Of a stretch of 64,000 nucleotides of DNA, positions 1 through 10,657 are shown piece by piece; the stretch's first letter is position 1; each line of letters begins with the position of its first letter. The translations under genes and the position numbers were made by a program. The notes beneath the pieces were generated by a model that was not told the origin of the DNA, did not search any database, and was given only the letters and a program-made list of their open reading frames with translations. The stretch is taken from the NCBI GenBank assembly GCA_025200525.1, contig CM045767.1:6848804-6912803 (forward strand). The letters are read 5' to 3'. The DNA is from Camellia lanceoleosa. Taxonomy: Eukaryota; Streptophyta; Magnoliopsida; Ericales; Theaceae.

Positions 1-1005
1 GAGAGAGAGCGAGAGAGGGAAGGTGTGAAAATGGGGGGTAAAAAGATGTTGGTTGGGGGGACTAGTTTCTGGGTTGGAAGTTTCTCATAAGACTTTTTTT
101 TTTTGGAACAGTTCTCGTCTCCTAGCATTCACTTTCATACTTTAAAAAAAAATATTATTATTATTATTTTATAATGATAATAAGTTGGACTATCGAAAAT
201 TACAAAATATTAGAATCTTATAGGAAATGTTGAAGATTTTTTAAATTTTATTTTAATGGTTTGACAAAAGAGGTTTTCGTTTATTTGATTCGTATAAGAT
301 ATTATAATCAAACTTAATAAAAAAATTGAATGGTACCATAAATCATAGGTGTCACGTTACGCTACGTTTATGTAGATTTGTCACGAGGTTTATATAGGTG
401 TCACGTTACGTTTATGTTGGTGACACGTTACGTTACGTTTATGTAGATATGTCACGTTACGTATAGGTGTCACGTTACGTTTATATAAGTGTCACGTTAC
501 GTTACGTTTATATCAATTTCCTATATATAGTTTTACTATTATTTATGATATTAACAACTAATATTGAGGGTAAATGTGTCAATAAACTTCTCACAAGACT
601 TATGCGAACATAAGTTTTTTAGTAGGACTATATGTAGCATAAGTTTCCTTAATAGGACTTATAAATAATTTTTCCTATAATCTTGAAACTTGTAGGATAA
701 TAGCATCAAATTTTATTTTTTTGATGTCATAAAGACAAAAGTAATTTAAAAAATCATATTAGGATTACTTATCTATCTAAGTGTTCACTTATTTATCTAT
801 GCTTAGGATTTATCACTAATTTTTCAAAATGGTATATATGTATAAGTATTTTTATTTTCTATCTATTAAAAACTCCAACATTATTTATAAATAAAAAAAA
901 AAGTCAAAAAATTTAAACATAAAGTGATGTACATTTAAACGCATAATGACTATAGTTTCCATGTTTAGATACACAAAATATATTTCATTTTAATCATTTA
1001 CAAAA
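1..1005. other. AT-rich intergenic DNA without a gene
   Basis: The stretch opens with a GA-rich tract and continues as AT-rich DNA with an ATT run near 152-166. Apart from the minisatellite at 346-514 I see no coding potential, RNA gene or element ends in it. Confidence 0.6.
346..514. repeat. ACGT-rich degenerate minisatellite
   Basis: About seven imperfect units of roughly 20-30 bp are built on GTCACGTTACG followed by TTTATRT. Several units double the TTACG part. The CACGTTACG core occurs six times, with one further degenerate GTCACGAGG copy. Unit length and spacing vary, so this is a minisatellite and not a CRISPR-like array. The repeated ACGT cores make it locally CpG-rich in an AT-rich region. 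Confidence 0.8.
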
Positions 1006-1595
1006 GGGTAAATTACATTTACCTCTTGAGATTCGACAATTATAAGGACCTCGTGATTTGAATAATTAGAGTAACCTCTCCTGCTTTTACGACAATGTCA
1101 AGATTTCCTTTTGTCAAGTTGTTCCAAACGGTGTTACTTTTTCTATAATAAATTACCTTATTTCTTTTTAAAATATTAAAAAATATTTTTGGATTGGAGG
1201 ATGTGTTTGAAAGAAACAAACAAAGGTTCTAGTACAGTATTTTTGTATTTATTTTTTTAATATTAAAAAATGTTTTTTAAAAAATTATTTTTTATTTTAA
1301 ATATATAGTTTTTATTTAAATATTTTTAGATATTTTATTTTATTTTGTAAATATTTAATTTTTTTAATTTTAATATTTTAAATTCAAAACGCAACTTCAC
1401 ACTCAAATCGTAACCAAACACATAACTTAAAACTCAATTCAAAAATTATTTTCAAACCTCATAACCAAATATAACTCGACACGCCACGTTACTTTCAAAA
1501 CTCTACACTTAAATCGTAACCAAACGCACAACAAAAAAATTAAAATATTTTAAAATATATTTATAAAATAAAATAAAAATATTTAAAATAAAAAT

Positions 1596-1862
1596 TAGGG
1601 TAAACTACCAGTAGGTCCTATTTTTGAGACTTATTACCCATTAAGTCCTATTGATATATTTATTAAGTGATAAAGATAAATTTACCAATCTTTTATTTTT
1701 ATAAATAAATTTATAGTGATAAATTTATCAGTCTCTTTGTTTTTATGAATAAATTTATAGTGATAAATTTATCAATTTTTTATTTGTATAGTGTTAAATT
1801 TATTAGTTAAGACCTGTAAGTAAATAAGTCTAGTTAATAGGACTGATTGGTAAGTACCCCTA
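1596..1862. mobile_element. Small nested terminal-inverted-repeat element
   Basis: The left end AGGGTAAACTACCAGTAGG and the inverse of the right end (AGGGGTACTTACCAATCAG) match imperfectly, and both are followed by TCCTATT. The interior repeats TTTATAGTGATAAATTTATC. It is nested in the larger foldback element at 1006-3278 and carries no coding sequence. Confidence 0.5.
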
Positions 1863-2311
1863 AAAATTATACATTTAAAATAAAAAATAAAATTTTGAGA
1901 TTTTTTAATATTAAAAAAATATATTTAATATAAGTTTGTATTTTTTTAAGTTTGTGTTTAGTTATGAGTTTTGAAATAATTTTTGAATTGAGTTTTGAGT
2001 TGTGTATTTGGTTAAGTCTCTGGAATTGTTATTCTAAAAGAAAACCAAACATATTTCTAAAAAAATATTTTTCGAACATATTTTACTCAAAACTCAATTC
2101 AAAAATTATTTTTAAAACTCATAACCAATCACAAACTTAAAACTTAATTCAAAACTATTTTCAAAACTCAAAACTCTTTCAAAACTCAAAATCAAACTTT
2201 TTAAAAAACTCTATTTTAAAAGAAAAAGAATTTCAAAAAAAAAATTATTTTATTTTTTAAAATTATTTTTAGAATCATGATTTGAGTGTGAAATCGTATT
2301 TTGAGTTCAGT

Positions 2312-2469
2312 GATGCTAGAGACCTCTAATTTAGAGGCTCCAAACACACCTCTAATGAGGTGGAAAAGAGAAAAAAAAAAAAAAAGACACATCACTGACA
2401 GACAGTGGTAGTGAGTGGGACCCACTGCCACATCACTAGTGACACCTCTAATTAGAAGTCCCAAGCATT
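2312..2469. mobile_element. MITE with ATGCTAGRGA-type ends
   Basis: The left end (GATGCTAGAGACCTCTAATT) and the inverse of the right end (AATGCTTGGGACTTCTAATT) form a terminal inverted repeat. The centre carries GTGGGACCCAC. The ends resemble those of the elements at 32138, 33188 and 48239. It is non-coding. Confidence 0.6.
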
Positions 2470-3638
2470 TTTCGTTTGAGTTATGAGTTTTGTTTGGTTA
2501 TAAATTTTGAAAATTTTTGAAATTATTTTTTTGGGTAAATATTTTATATTTTAAATATTTATTTATTTATTTTAATGTGCATTATATTTCATACATCTAT
2601 GTGTTGTATTTTTTTAATATTTTAAATATTATTTTTTTTAAAATTTTTTATTTTTTTATTTAAATATATTTTTTTATTTTAAATATTTTATTTTATTTTA
2701 TTTTATTATTATATTTTTAAATTTTTAAATTTTTTTTGTTATGCGTTTAGTTATGATTTGAGTGTAGAGTTTTGAAAATAGTATGGAGTGTCGAGTTATG
2801 TATTTGGTTATGAGGTTTGAAAATAATTTTTGAATTGAGTTTTGAGTTATGTATTTGGTTACTATTTGAGTGTGAAATTGTGTTTTGAGTTTAAAATATT
2901 AAAATTTAAAAAATTAAAATATTTACAAAATAAAATAAAATATATAAAAATATTTAAATAAAAATTATATATTTAAAATAAAAAATAATTTTTTTAAAAC
3001 GTTTTTTAATATTTAAAAAAAAAATCTAAAAATACTGTTCTAAACACGGTTTGTTTCTTCCAAACCTGTCCTCCAATCCAAAAATATTTTTTAATATTTT
3101 AAAATGAAAGGCAATAAGGTGATTTATTATAGAAAAATAACACTGTTTGGAACAATTTGATAGAAAGGAAAGTTTTGACATTATTAGGTAAAGTAGGGGA
3201 GTTACTGTAATTATTCAAACCATAGAGGAGGTCTCTGAATTTGTCAGAAACCTCAGGGGAGATAAATGTAATTTACCCTTTTAAAAGAGTTTTTTTTGTT
3301 TTGTTTTTCTCCATATTTTTAGGTAATTCTAAAGTAACCTCTTAGTTTAAAATAATTTCAATTTCGGTCCCCCTTCTAGGGTGGGCATAGGGTTATCCGA
3401 CCCGGCCAACCCGTACTACCCTACTCGACCCGCAGACCTTTGGGCGGTTTTACAAACACATTAAAGTCGGATGCAATTTGAATTATGGTTGAATTTCTAA
3501 GACGGGTTATGCGAATTTGACCCACCGCCCAACCCACAGAATCAAATTTTTTTTTTTCTCTTATATATATATATGTAAAATCTGGACCGTTGATCTTCAT
3601 CTTTAGTATAACGAACAAAAGTTGAAAAAAAAACCCTA

Positions 3639-4788
3639 GGCTCCGTTTGGTGGAGTTTTCAAAATCTAGTTCCACACTCACTTTTGAGTGTGGTGTTTGT
3701 TTAGGGTTTTCAAATCATAATTCTACACTCATTTTTCAAAACTCAATTCAAAACATAATCATTACTTTTCAAAACTCATAACCAAACACATAATTCAAAA
3801 CTCTTTTCAAAACTCCATTCAAATCAATATTTTTAAAATATTTTAATTTTGTTAAGATTTTAAATATTTTAATATTTAAATATGTTACGATTTTTTTAAT
3901 TTTTAATTTTTTTAATTTTTTGAATATTTTTAAATATTTTAATTTTTAAATATTACGATTTTAATTTTTTAAATTTTAAAATATTTTATAAAAATAAATT
4001 CAAACTCTATTTTATAAATTTTTTTTAAATATTTTAATTTTTTTGTTATGTATTTGGTTACGATTTGAATGTAGAGTTGTGAAAATAGTATGGAGTTTCG
4101 AGTTATGTGTTTGGTTATGAGTTTTAAAAATAATTTTTTAATTGAGTTTTGTTTTATGTATTTTGTTACGATTTGAGTGTAGAGTTGTTTTTAAATTTAA
4201 AATATTAAAATTTTAAATTATTTTAATTTTTTGAATATTTAAATTATTTAAATTTTTACGATTTAAAATTTTTGAATATTTATTTTAATTTTTTACTTAT
4301 TAAATTTTTTAGATTATTTAAATTATTTAAATATTTATGATTTAAATTTTTTGAATATTTATTTTGAAAAAAAATTATTTCTTTTGTAGTATTTTCAATT
4401 AAAAAATTGATTAATGTTATTTTTTGTTAATAATAAATTTTTTTAATTAAATTTTAAAAAGAATTTGATTATGAGTGTTGATCAAAATTTTCAATAATGT
4501 GAAAGTAATGTGTTTTGTTATGAGTTATAACAATTTGAATTAAGTTTTGAAAATTCTTTTCAAAACTCATAACTAAACAAATTTTCTTATTTCACATGTC
4601 AAATCAAAAATATCAAAACTCAATTCTACACTCAATTCAAAACTCAATTCCACACTCAATTCAACACTTTATTCAAAAATCATAATCAAATAAATTTTCT
4701 ACACTCAAATCATAATTCTAAAACACACAAACTCAAAATACAACTCATATTCTCAAATCATAGTTACAAAGCGCTACCAAACGAAGGC
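3639..4788. mobile_element. PIF/Harbinger-like non-autonomous element
   Basis: The ends GGCTCCGTTTGGT and ACCAAACGAAGGC are inverted repeats flanked by a CTA duplication (3636-3638 and 4789-4791), as expected for PIF/Harbinger three-base targets. Removing it joins AAACCCTA to ATCTCTCAC, a natural plant 5' leader sequence, which supports the boundaries. The interior is AT-rich with many copies of CAAAACTCAATTC-type phrases in both orientations and no transposase. Confidence 0.65.
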
Positions 4789-5024
4789 CTAATCTCTCAC
4801 AATCACACAAACACATTTGCGCAGCTGGAGAGAGCTCTTTTCCTCTCATCTCGTATCAGTCTCTCTCTCTCGTTTTCATCGCACCGATCGCAACTCTGCT
4901 TTCAACTTTGCTTTCTCATCGCACCGATCGATCTCTGCTTTCTCATCACAACTCTGTGCGCAGCTTCACTTCGAATCTCACTCTCTCGTGCTTCGCAAGA
5001 TCGACTCTGCTCTACAACTCACAG
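4789..5024 (+). other. Leader-like CT-rich exon inside the hAT-like remnant
   Basis: A CT-rich stretch contains a duplicated motif (TCGCACCGATCG at two sites) and ends in ACTCACAG followed by GTAAGACT, a good splice donor. With the upstream AAACCCTA it looks like a non-coding first exon, possibly the leader of the lost transposase or of a captured gene. The open frame across it shows no family I recognise. This is an inference from composition and the donor site only. Confidence 0.35.
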
Positions 5025-5637
5025 GTAAGACTCTGCTCTGCTCTTTAGATCTGTCAGTCTGTCTCTATCCCTGGTCTCGTTTTTTTTTTATGCAATCAGA
5101 TGTGTAAGCAATAGATCACTGAGTTTATTTGTTTATTTGTTAAATCTGTGTTAAATCTGTTAAATCTATGTTAATCTGTGTTGAATCTGTTATGGAGATC
5201 TCGCTTCCCACTAATCCAGAATCAGTAATTTTAAATATGTATATTTTATTCACTTTGGTTTGACTCTGCACTTCAGTCTAGGTTGTCAATGGCAAAAGGA
5301 AACTCTGTTAGTCTGTAAAATCCATTTTTATCATCTTCTTTGTTTGGTTTCTAGAGCTTCTTTATCAGCTGTATCATCACTCTCTCAACCTATCATTAGG
5401 TCAGTTTCTTTGATTCCTAAGACTCACTTTTCCTTCATTGCTCTTGCTTTTTTTTTTTTTTTTTTTTTTTGGATTCAGACTTTTTCTTTTGCTATTAATT
5501 ATATATGTTATTAGATATGTTATTGAATTTGTAATTACATATGTTATTCAATGTGTTATTCAATCTGTTGAATCTGTACTTATTAATTATGTTGAATTTG
5601 TAATTAGATCTGTTTATGCAATCAGATTTTTTTTTTG

Positions 5638-5812
5638 GTAATGTAAATTATGCAATCAGATAATGTAAATTTTATAATGTAAATTATGCAATCTGTTGAA
5701 TTTGTAATGTAAATTATGCAATCAGATAATGTAAATTATGTTTATGCAATCAGATTTTTTTGAAATGTAAATTATGTTAGGCAATCAGATCTGTTTATGC
5801 AATCAGATTTTT
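5638..5812. repeat. Irregular tandem repeat, about 22-bp unit
   Basis: AATGTAAATTATGCAATCAGAT and truncated versions recur about six times, with ATCAGATCTG and TTTATGCAATCAG variants between. It lies in the hAT-like remnant and may represent its subterminal repeats. Related TTGAATTTGTAATTA phrases occur just upstream. Confidence 0.6.
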
Positions 5813-6803
5813 ATTTTTTATTTTTTGGTAGCAACAGATCTCTGAGATTGGAATTAAATCTGTTATTGTGTGACGAAGATTCTGTTTGTGTGACTAAGAT
5901 TTGTTTCAATGGTGATTGGAATTAAATCTATTCATTTTTAAATCTGTGATTTCAATGGTGATTTGTTTCAATGGTGATTGCATTTCTATTTGGAATTATT
6001 GAAATTGAATTTGTAATTTTATTAATTGATTTTGAAGCATTTTAGAAAATTGATTTTGAATGATTTGTAAGTTTTAATGAATTAATTTTTAAAGGGAAAA
6101 ATCCAAACCGCAAATCGCAAACCGCATGCAACTGCCCGCACATTCGCAAACCCTATCCGCACAAACCGTAGAGGTGCGGGTGGGTCAAAACCGAACCGCA
6201 AACCGCACAAAACCGATCCGTGAACACCTCTAACTGAGGGTGAATAATTCTAAAGGAAATTTTGTTACATGTTCAACTGTAAGTTTGTAAATCACCAAGT
6301 TTCATCGGCCACGTAATTTCTGAAGAAGAAAAATTCCATCAATTTTTCTCTACTCATTCCATATTGATTATCAATAAACTTAAACAAAATGTTTTTTGGA
6401 AGCTAAACATTTTCACTTATTAGCACCTTGGGATATTAGTATTGCCAGAACACACCCAGTTTGAAAAATAATTTTCATTATCCCCTTGTATGATAACTTC
6501 AATAAATCACGTTAGTAAAAGATGATGCAAAAAACACTAATCGTGTCAAAATTTCAACAATATAACATATGAGCATTTTCATTATCAAAAACCATTTTTT
6601 GGACCACCATATGCTTCTTCTTCTCATTCTTCACTGAATGTTTCAAACTGTCAGATATCTATTCTATCAATTACGATTGATGCAAACTCACAAGATCAAA
6701 CATTCAACAACAAAGATGAATTTCCCAAGGCCTATATTATCAGAGAATGGTAATAATAACATATGAATAAAAGAAGAAATTTGATGAACAATACAGATCA
6801 TAC

Positions 6804-8304
6804 CTTCCTAATAATTGTTTCCCAATGTCCATCGACTCGCCTTTGTCTTATCACCATCACGTAACAAATTCCAAAATCTACAAACAGACCAAAATACAAA
6901 AGGAATATCAAACATCCGATTCGTAATAGACTTGAGGGTTACAATTTCTAGATTAGAATAGCATGATTCTGTACATGTGCAACTAAAATTCCATAAAGCT
7001 TCGATACAAATACATTGGGACACCAAACTAAAAGACTCCATTTTTCACTGTTCTACTATATTTAGGCTATGTTTGGTTGGGGGATTTGGAGAGGGATTTG
7101 GAAAGGAAAAGGGAAAAGATGTATAAAACTAGGTGAAATATAGATATATTGTATTCACATTTCACTTACCTTTACCTTTTCCCTTTCCCATTTCAAATCT
7201 TTTCTCAAATCCTCCAACCAAGCACAGCATTAGAGGACATTTTGAATTTTCTCTTGTTTGCATTTTCAGTAATGAGCACAAAGTTGAAAGAAAGTGTACT
7301 GTCCAAAACTAAGTACAAGCTCACCAGCTTATTCAATCGTATCAAATAAACTCATATTTAGTAATTGAATTAATATTGAAAGGACGAGTTAGAAATTTAC
7401 ATTGTTGACATCCATTTTAAAGAGATAGTTGATATATAGCTAGAATCGAAATGCGATATGGCAAAACTTTAAAATATATATATATATATATATATATGGG
7501 TATATGGCTAGGATATGTTTGTAAAAAAAAATATATATATATATTTTTAAAATTATTACTAGTTATTTACACGCAAACTCAAGAATGTTAAAGCACACTA
7601 CAATTTTATAATGCAAAATATTAATATTTAAGAATTAGGTATTAATTTAAGCCAACAACTAGTTTAATTTTTTAATGTTGAATAAGTCTTGCAAATATTT
7701 CATTTCAATTTCAAGTCTAATATGTTTATTTTACAATAATAAAATAATCCACAACTTATCCCTATGCATTTTTCTTTTGCATTAATCAAAAATATTGTAT
7801 ACAAGTTTACATGCTTATTTATTTTATTTATTGATATTAATTTATTTATTTTTTTATATTTTCTTGTTAATTATTACTGAAAATTAAACATGTATGATAC
7901 AATAGGGATCCATCAATTTAACAAATTCTATTACTTTTAACTCACTATGTTCTTTTCAAAGAACTGAGTAAACATTTCATCCTTGCAATTATACTATATT
8001 AATTCTAATTTTGTAAACGAAGTAATACATGACTTTGAGTATCAACACTTCAAAATTAAGTAAATGATGCTTCAAAATTAATAAAAAAAACAATTAAGAA
8101 GTATTTTATACATGTCCGCGAGCATCCAACCCTATGCAATCTTTCTTTCTTTTTTGAAAGTTTAAAATTTTTACTAACCTGGGTTGCTATAAGTGCCACA
8201 GCTTCAGTGTAATTGAGCCTTAAGCCACGAGCAAGACGCTTCTGAGCAAGATATCCAGCATCATGAAGCATAAGTTTCTCAACCTCTCTCGGAGTCAGCT
8301 TCAT
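6804..8304 (-). pseudogene. Urease 5' fragment (exons 1 and 2), left arm
   Basis: Exon 1 (8304 down to 8179) starts at the ATG at 8302-8304. It encodes 42 residues, [11 protein letters not shown] through the [12 protein letters not shown] end, which matches the conserved N terminus of the gamma-like domain of plant urease. It is followed by a GTTAGT donor. This start was chosen over upstream in-frame starts because plant ureases begin MKL-[ST]-PREVEKL. Exon 2 (6877 down to 6804) is the same length as the right-arm copy, but compensating indels scramble the [14 protein letters not shown] segment into GDKT followed by unrelated residues. The copy stops within intron 2, so it holds only about 65 of roughly 840 codons and cannot make urease. 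Confidence 0.9.
7065..7229. mobile_element. Tourist-like MITE in urease intron 1 (left arm)
   Basis: The end GGCTATGTTTGGTTGGGGG and the inverse of the other end (TGCTGTGCTTGGTTGGAGG) form an imperfect terminal inverted repeat. TTA lies on each side (7062-7064 and 7230-7232), as for PIF/Harbinger MITEs. The same element is at the equivalent place in the right arm, so it inserted before the duplication. Confidence 0.75.
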
Positions 8305-8684
8305 TTTTATTTTATTTTTTTTGCAAATTCTCACTCTGAAACCACAACAACAATCACAACTCACAATCAATCACAAACAATCAAATTAAAACCACACAAA
8401 GACATATCATAAACTTTAAATTAATTAATAATGATCTAAATCTACAAAAACAGCTTCGAATTGTACATTTAGAGCTCTCGATAGATTGATAGAGTTATGG
8501 AATTGAGGGAGTTGAGATTAGGGCATGAAGAGGTGAGAGAGTAATGGAGTCGTAGCGGTGGAAGTGCAGAGTGAGTGCGAGATGACGAAGAGGTTTTTGC
8601 TGCTCTGTTTGGTTGTGGGTTTTGTGGCAGCTAGCAACAGCTTGCGAAGGTTAAGAAAGTGTTGTGATATTTACAAGGCACTAA

Positions 8685-9079
8685 GGTCCCATTTGTTTTG
8701 GGCTATAGGGAGGGTATTGGGACTAGTAATACCAAGGTATTACTAATGCCCTTGTTTGTTTGCAGAGAAAGCCTTGGGACTATTAGTCCCTTGGTATTGC
8801 TAATACCCTTGGAAGGGGGATTGGTAAGGAGGAGGTATAGATGGTATTAGAAAATAGTGAGGGTATTAGAAATTTTTTTATTTTTTATATATTGGGAATT
8901 TTTTTTTAAATATAATGTTTAATTTTTTATTTTTTTTGTTTTATTATTTTATATAAAAATAATTTAACAATTCCTCACTATCAATCCCTTCACTATCAAT
9001 CCCCTCACTAACAATTCCCTCACTATTAATCCCCTCACTATCAATTCCCTCCATTCTATCTCCCAAAACAAACGGGGCC
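8685..9079. mobile_element. Tourist-like MITE inside copia pol
   Basis: The ends GGTCCCATTTGTTTTGGG and CCCAAAACAAACGGGGCC are inverted repeats flanked by TAA (8682-8684 and 9080-9082). Removing the element plus one TAA restores the copia frame GTKDYML, which fixes the boundaries to the base. The right half has repeated CCCTCACTATCAAT units. No coding sequence. Confidence 0.9.
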
Positions 9080-9082
9080 TAA

Positions 9083-9606
9083 GGATTACATGCTCACTTA
9101 TCAAAGAGCAGACAACCTTGAAGTAGTTGGTTATTCAGATGCTGATTATGCTGGATGTAAAGACACTCGAAAGTCCACTTCTGGGTACATTTTTATGCTT
9201 GCTAATGGACCCATTTCGTGGAAGAGTCATAAGCAGTCTCTGATTGCCTCTTCCACTATGGAGGCAGAGTTCATAGCATGTTATGAAGCCACATGTCATG
9301 AAGTATGGCTATAGAATTTCATATCTGGATCACAACTTGTCGATTCAATTTCGAAGCCCTTACAGATTTACTGTGATAATGATGCGGTTCTCCAATAATA
9401 ACAAAATTTCAGGAGAATCAAAGCATATTGATATCAAGTATCTAGTTGTTAAAGAAATGGTTCTGAATCAGATTGTTTCCATTTCTCATATTGGTACTAC
9501 ACTCATGTTAGCAGATCCTTTAACTAAAGGTCTCACACCTAAGCTCTTTCAAGAACATGTTGCGCGCATGGGCTTAGTTGAAAGTTTATCATGTTTAGAC
9601 TTGAAA
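9083..9606 (+). pseudogene. Ty1-copia RNase H / pol C-terminal fragment
   Basis: It encodes YQRADNLEVVGYSDADYAGC and, further on, KSTSGYIF, ISWKSHKQ and SSTMEAEFIA, which are signature segments of Ty1-copia RNase H. After a TAG at 9312-9314 the frame shifts. It continues as SKHIDIKYLVVKE, then ADPLTKGL and FQEHVARMG, the pol C terminus, ending in TGA at 9607-9609. The frameshift and internal stops make it inactive. The upstream part of the same domain is 8651-8684, before the MITE. Confidence 0.85.
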
Positions 9607-9995
9607 TGAGTGTATTATGTTTGTGATAAATGTTATAGTATAATCATCTTCTGTTAGTAATGATTATGTTTGTTGTTTTCATTCTTCATACTTGTGCACA
9701 ATTTAGAAAAAGATGTAAACAACGGAACAGTTATAGATGAATTAGCATTAATTACCATTATGTTGCTAATGTCATCTTTGTGATTTAAGATTCACTTATT
9801 CATATTGATGGAAAATATTAACACTATAACCATTGTACAGTCTTGATCATGTGTAAATCACTGACTATAATGATTTGGTGCTAATAATTTCATTGAACAG
9901 AATCTAATGGTGATGGTGCAATCTTCTAGTGGGAGAACGCTAATATATTATGATAATCTAGTGACGAATATAATCATGCATGCCAAGTGGGAGAT

Positions 9996-10657
9996 TGTAA
10001 GAATTTTTCCTAAATATGACTTAATGTGGCTTATGCATGATTATACTAGATTCATCTCATTAAGAAAGATAACATGTACATCAATTAAATGGTGACTAAT
10101 CATTGATGAATGCACCTATATATACAATGTGTAGAAGACTAATGGAGAAAATGTCAATGCATTGAATGTGATAGATTCATTATGAATGAATCTTAAAGAT
10201 GCATTATGTATCTATTATGAATATATAAGATACATTAATCTATCTAATGAATTCATTAATATAGAAGATGCATTATGTATCATGAATGTATGAGATACAT
10301 TAATCTATTTAATGAAATTCATTGAATGAATGGATTCTTTGATGGGAAGAATACTAGTATAAATAGTGTAAGGTTCTAAACCATACTCTCCATCAAAAAC
10401 TTAAGTTGTCACCACAAGAAGGCTCCCATCGCCTAGAGAGAGAAGCGGTTTGAAGATTTTAGACAAGTAAAGAACTTAGAGATCAAGATCTTCCATTTAA
10501 GGTTTCTCTTTCTTAAAAGAGGATTTCATACTATCATGGATCAAGGTATGTATTCACTTATTTTGTATATTAGAAATTTATATAGTTTTCATGTATGGAA
10601 TTGAATCCTTAATGGTTTTTAGTTTATGTTCCGCAAAGTTTTCTATCAATTCCATCA
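9996..10657 (+). mobile_element. 3' LTR of the truncated copia element
   Basis: The LTR starts TGTAAGAATTTTTCC directly after a purine-rich tract (AAGTGGGAGAT) and ends near CCATCA, where urease-arm homology begins at 10658. Inside are repeated TTCATTAATATAGAAGATGCATTATGTAT-like phrases and a TATAAATAG-like box near 10360, a plausible promoter. There is no second LTR to align, so the 3' edge is set by the palindrome boundary. Confidence 0.65.

Larger units (their letters stand above)
1006..3278. mobile_element. Foldback element with long terminal inverted repeats
   Basis: The left end (GGGTAAATTACATTTACCTC) and the right end (GAGATAAATGTAATTTACCC) are inverted copies. The inverted similarity extends about 280 bp inward on each side, roughly 1006-1290 against 2990-3278, and includes the segment CTCCAATCCAAAAATATTTT on the right. 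Interior DNA is AT-rich and repeats phrases such as TTTGGTTATGAGTTTTGAAA in both orientations. It has no transposase. Flanking 9-mers (TTTACAAAA and TTTTAAAAG) are only loosely alike, so the target duplication is uncertain. It is probably a non-autonomous Mutator-like or foldback element. Confidence 0.7.
3377..6232. mobile_element. Remnant of a hAT-like element, no transposase
   Basis: The left end starts TAGGGTGGGCATA and the right end, read inward on the other strand, starts TAGAGGTGTTCACGGATCGG. Both resemble plant hAT termini. Both ends carry subterminal GC-rich repeats of the type CCCGACCC and GCGGTTTGCGG, as is common in hAT elements. No transposase reading frame remains. It is interrupted by the element at 3639-4788. 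Immediate flanks do not show a matching 8-bp duplication, so treating these two ends as one element is inference. The right end abuts the urease palindrome exactly at 6232/6233. Confidence 0.5.
6233..8650 (-). repeat. Left arm of the urease inverted duplication
   Basis: Read on the minus strand, this segment matches 10658-13023 from the promoter and leader through exon 1, intron 1, exon 2 and part of intron 2. Matching landmarks include the leader (TCATGCCCTAATCTCAACTC on the right arm), exon 1, a shared MITE, exon 2, and the outer boundary ending ATTCACCCTCAGT. Differences are small indels and scattered substitutions. The outer boundary coincides with the hAT-like end at 6232. The inner boundary joins truncated copia sequence at about 8650. 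Confidence 0.9.
8651..10657 (+). mobile_element. 5'-truncated Ty1-copia element at the palindrome centre
   Basis: Only the end of pol and the 3' LTR remain. Reading starts abruptly in the conserved VKKVL-x-YLQGTK region just before the RNase H domain. It then passes through a MITE insertion, the RNase H segment, a polypurine tract (AAGTGGGAGA, ending at 9994) and an LTR beginning TGTAAGAATT and ending near CCATCA. The upstream LTR, gag, integrase and most of reverse transcriptase are missing. It fills the whole spacer between the two urease arms. Confidence 0.8.

Noticed and set aside
346..514. Regular repeats that might suggest a CRISPR array
   Set aside because: Units are adjacent and degenerate with no unique spacers, and the window is plant nuclear DNA.
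4817..5107. 96-codon frame as a protein-coding exon
   Set aside because: It is Ser/Leu-rich translation of CT-rich leader-like DNA, and a splice donor interrupts it at 5025. No family match.
8302..8370. Upstream in-frame starts for the left-arm urease exon
   Set aside because: Plant ureases begin at the conserved MKL-[ST]-PREVEKL. The extra 22 residues come from the leader.
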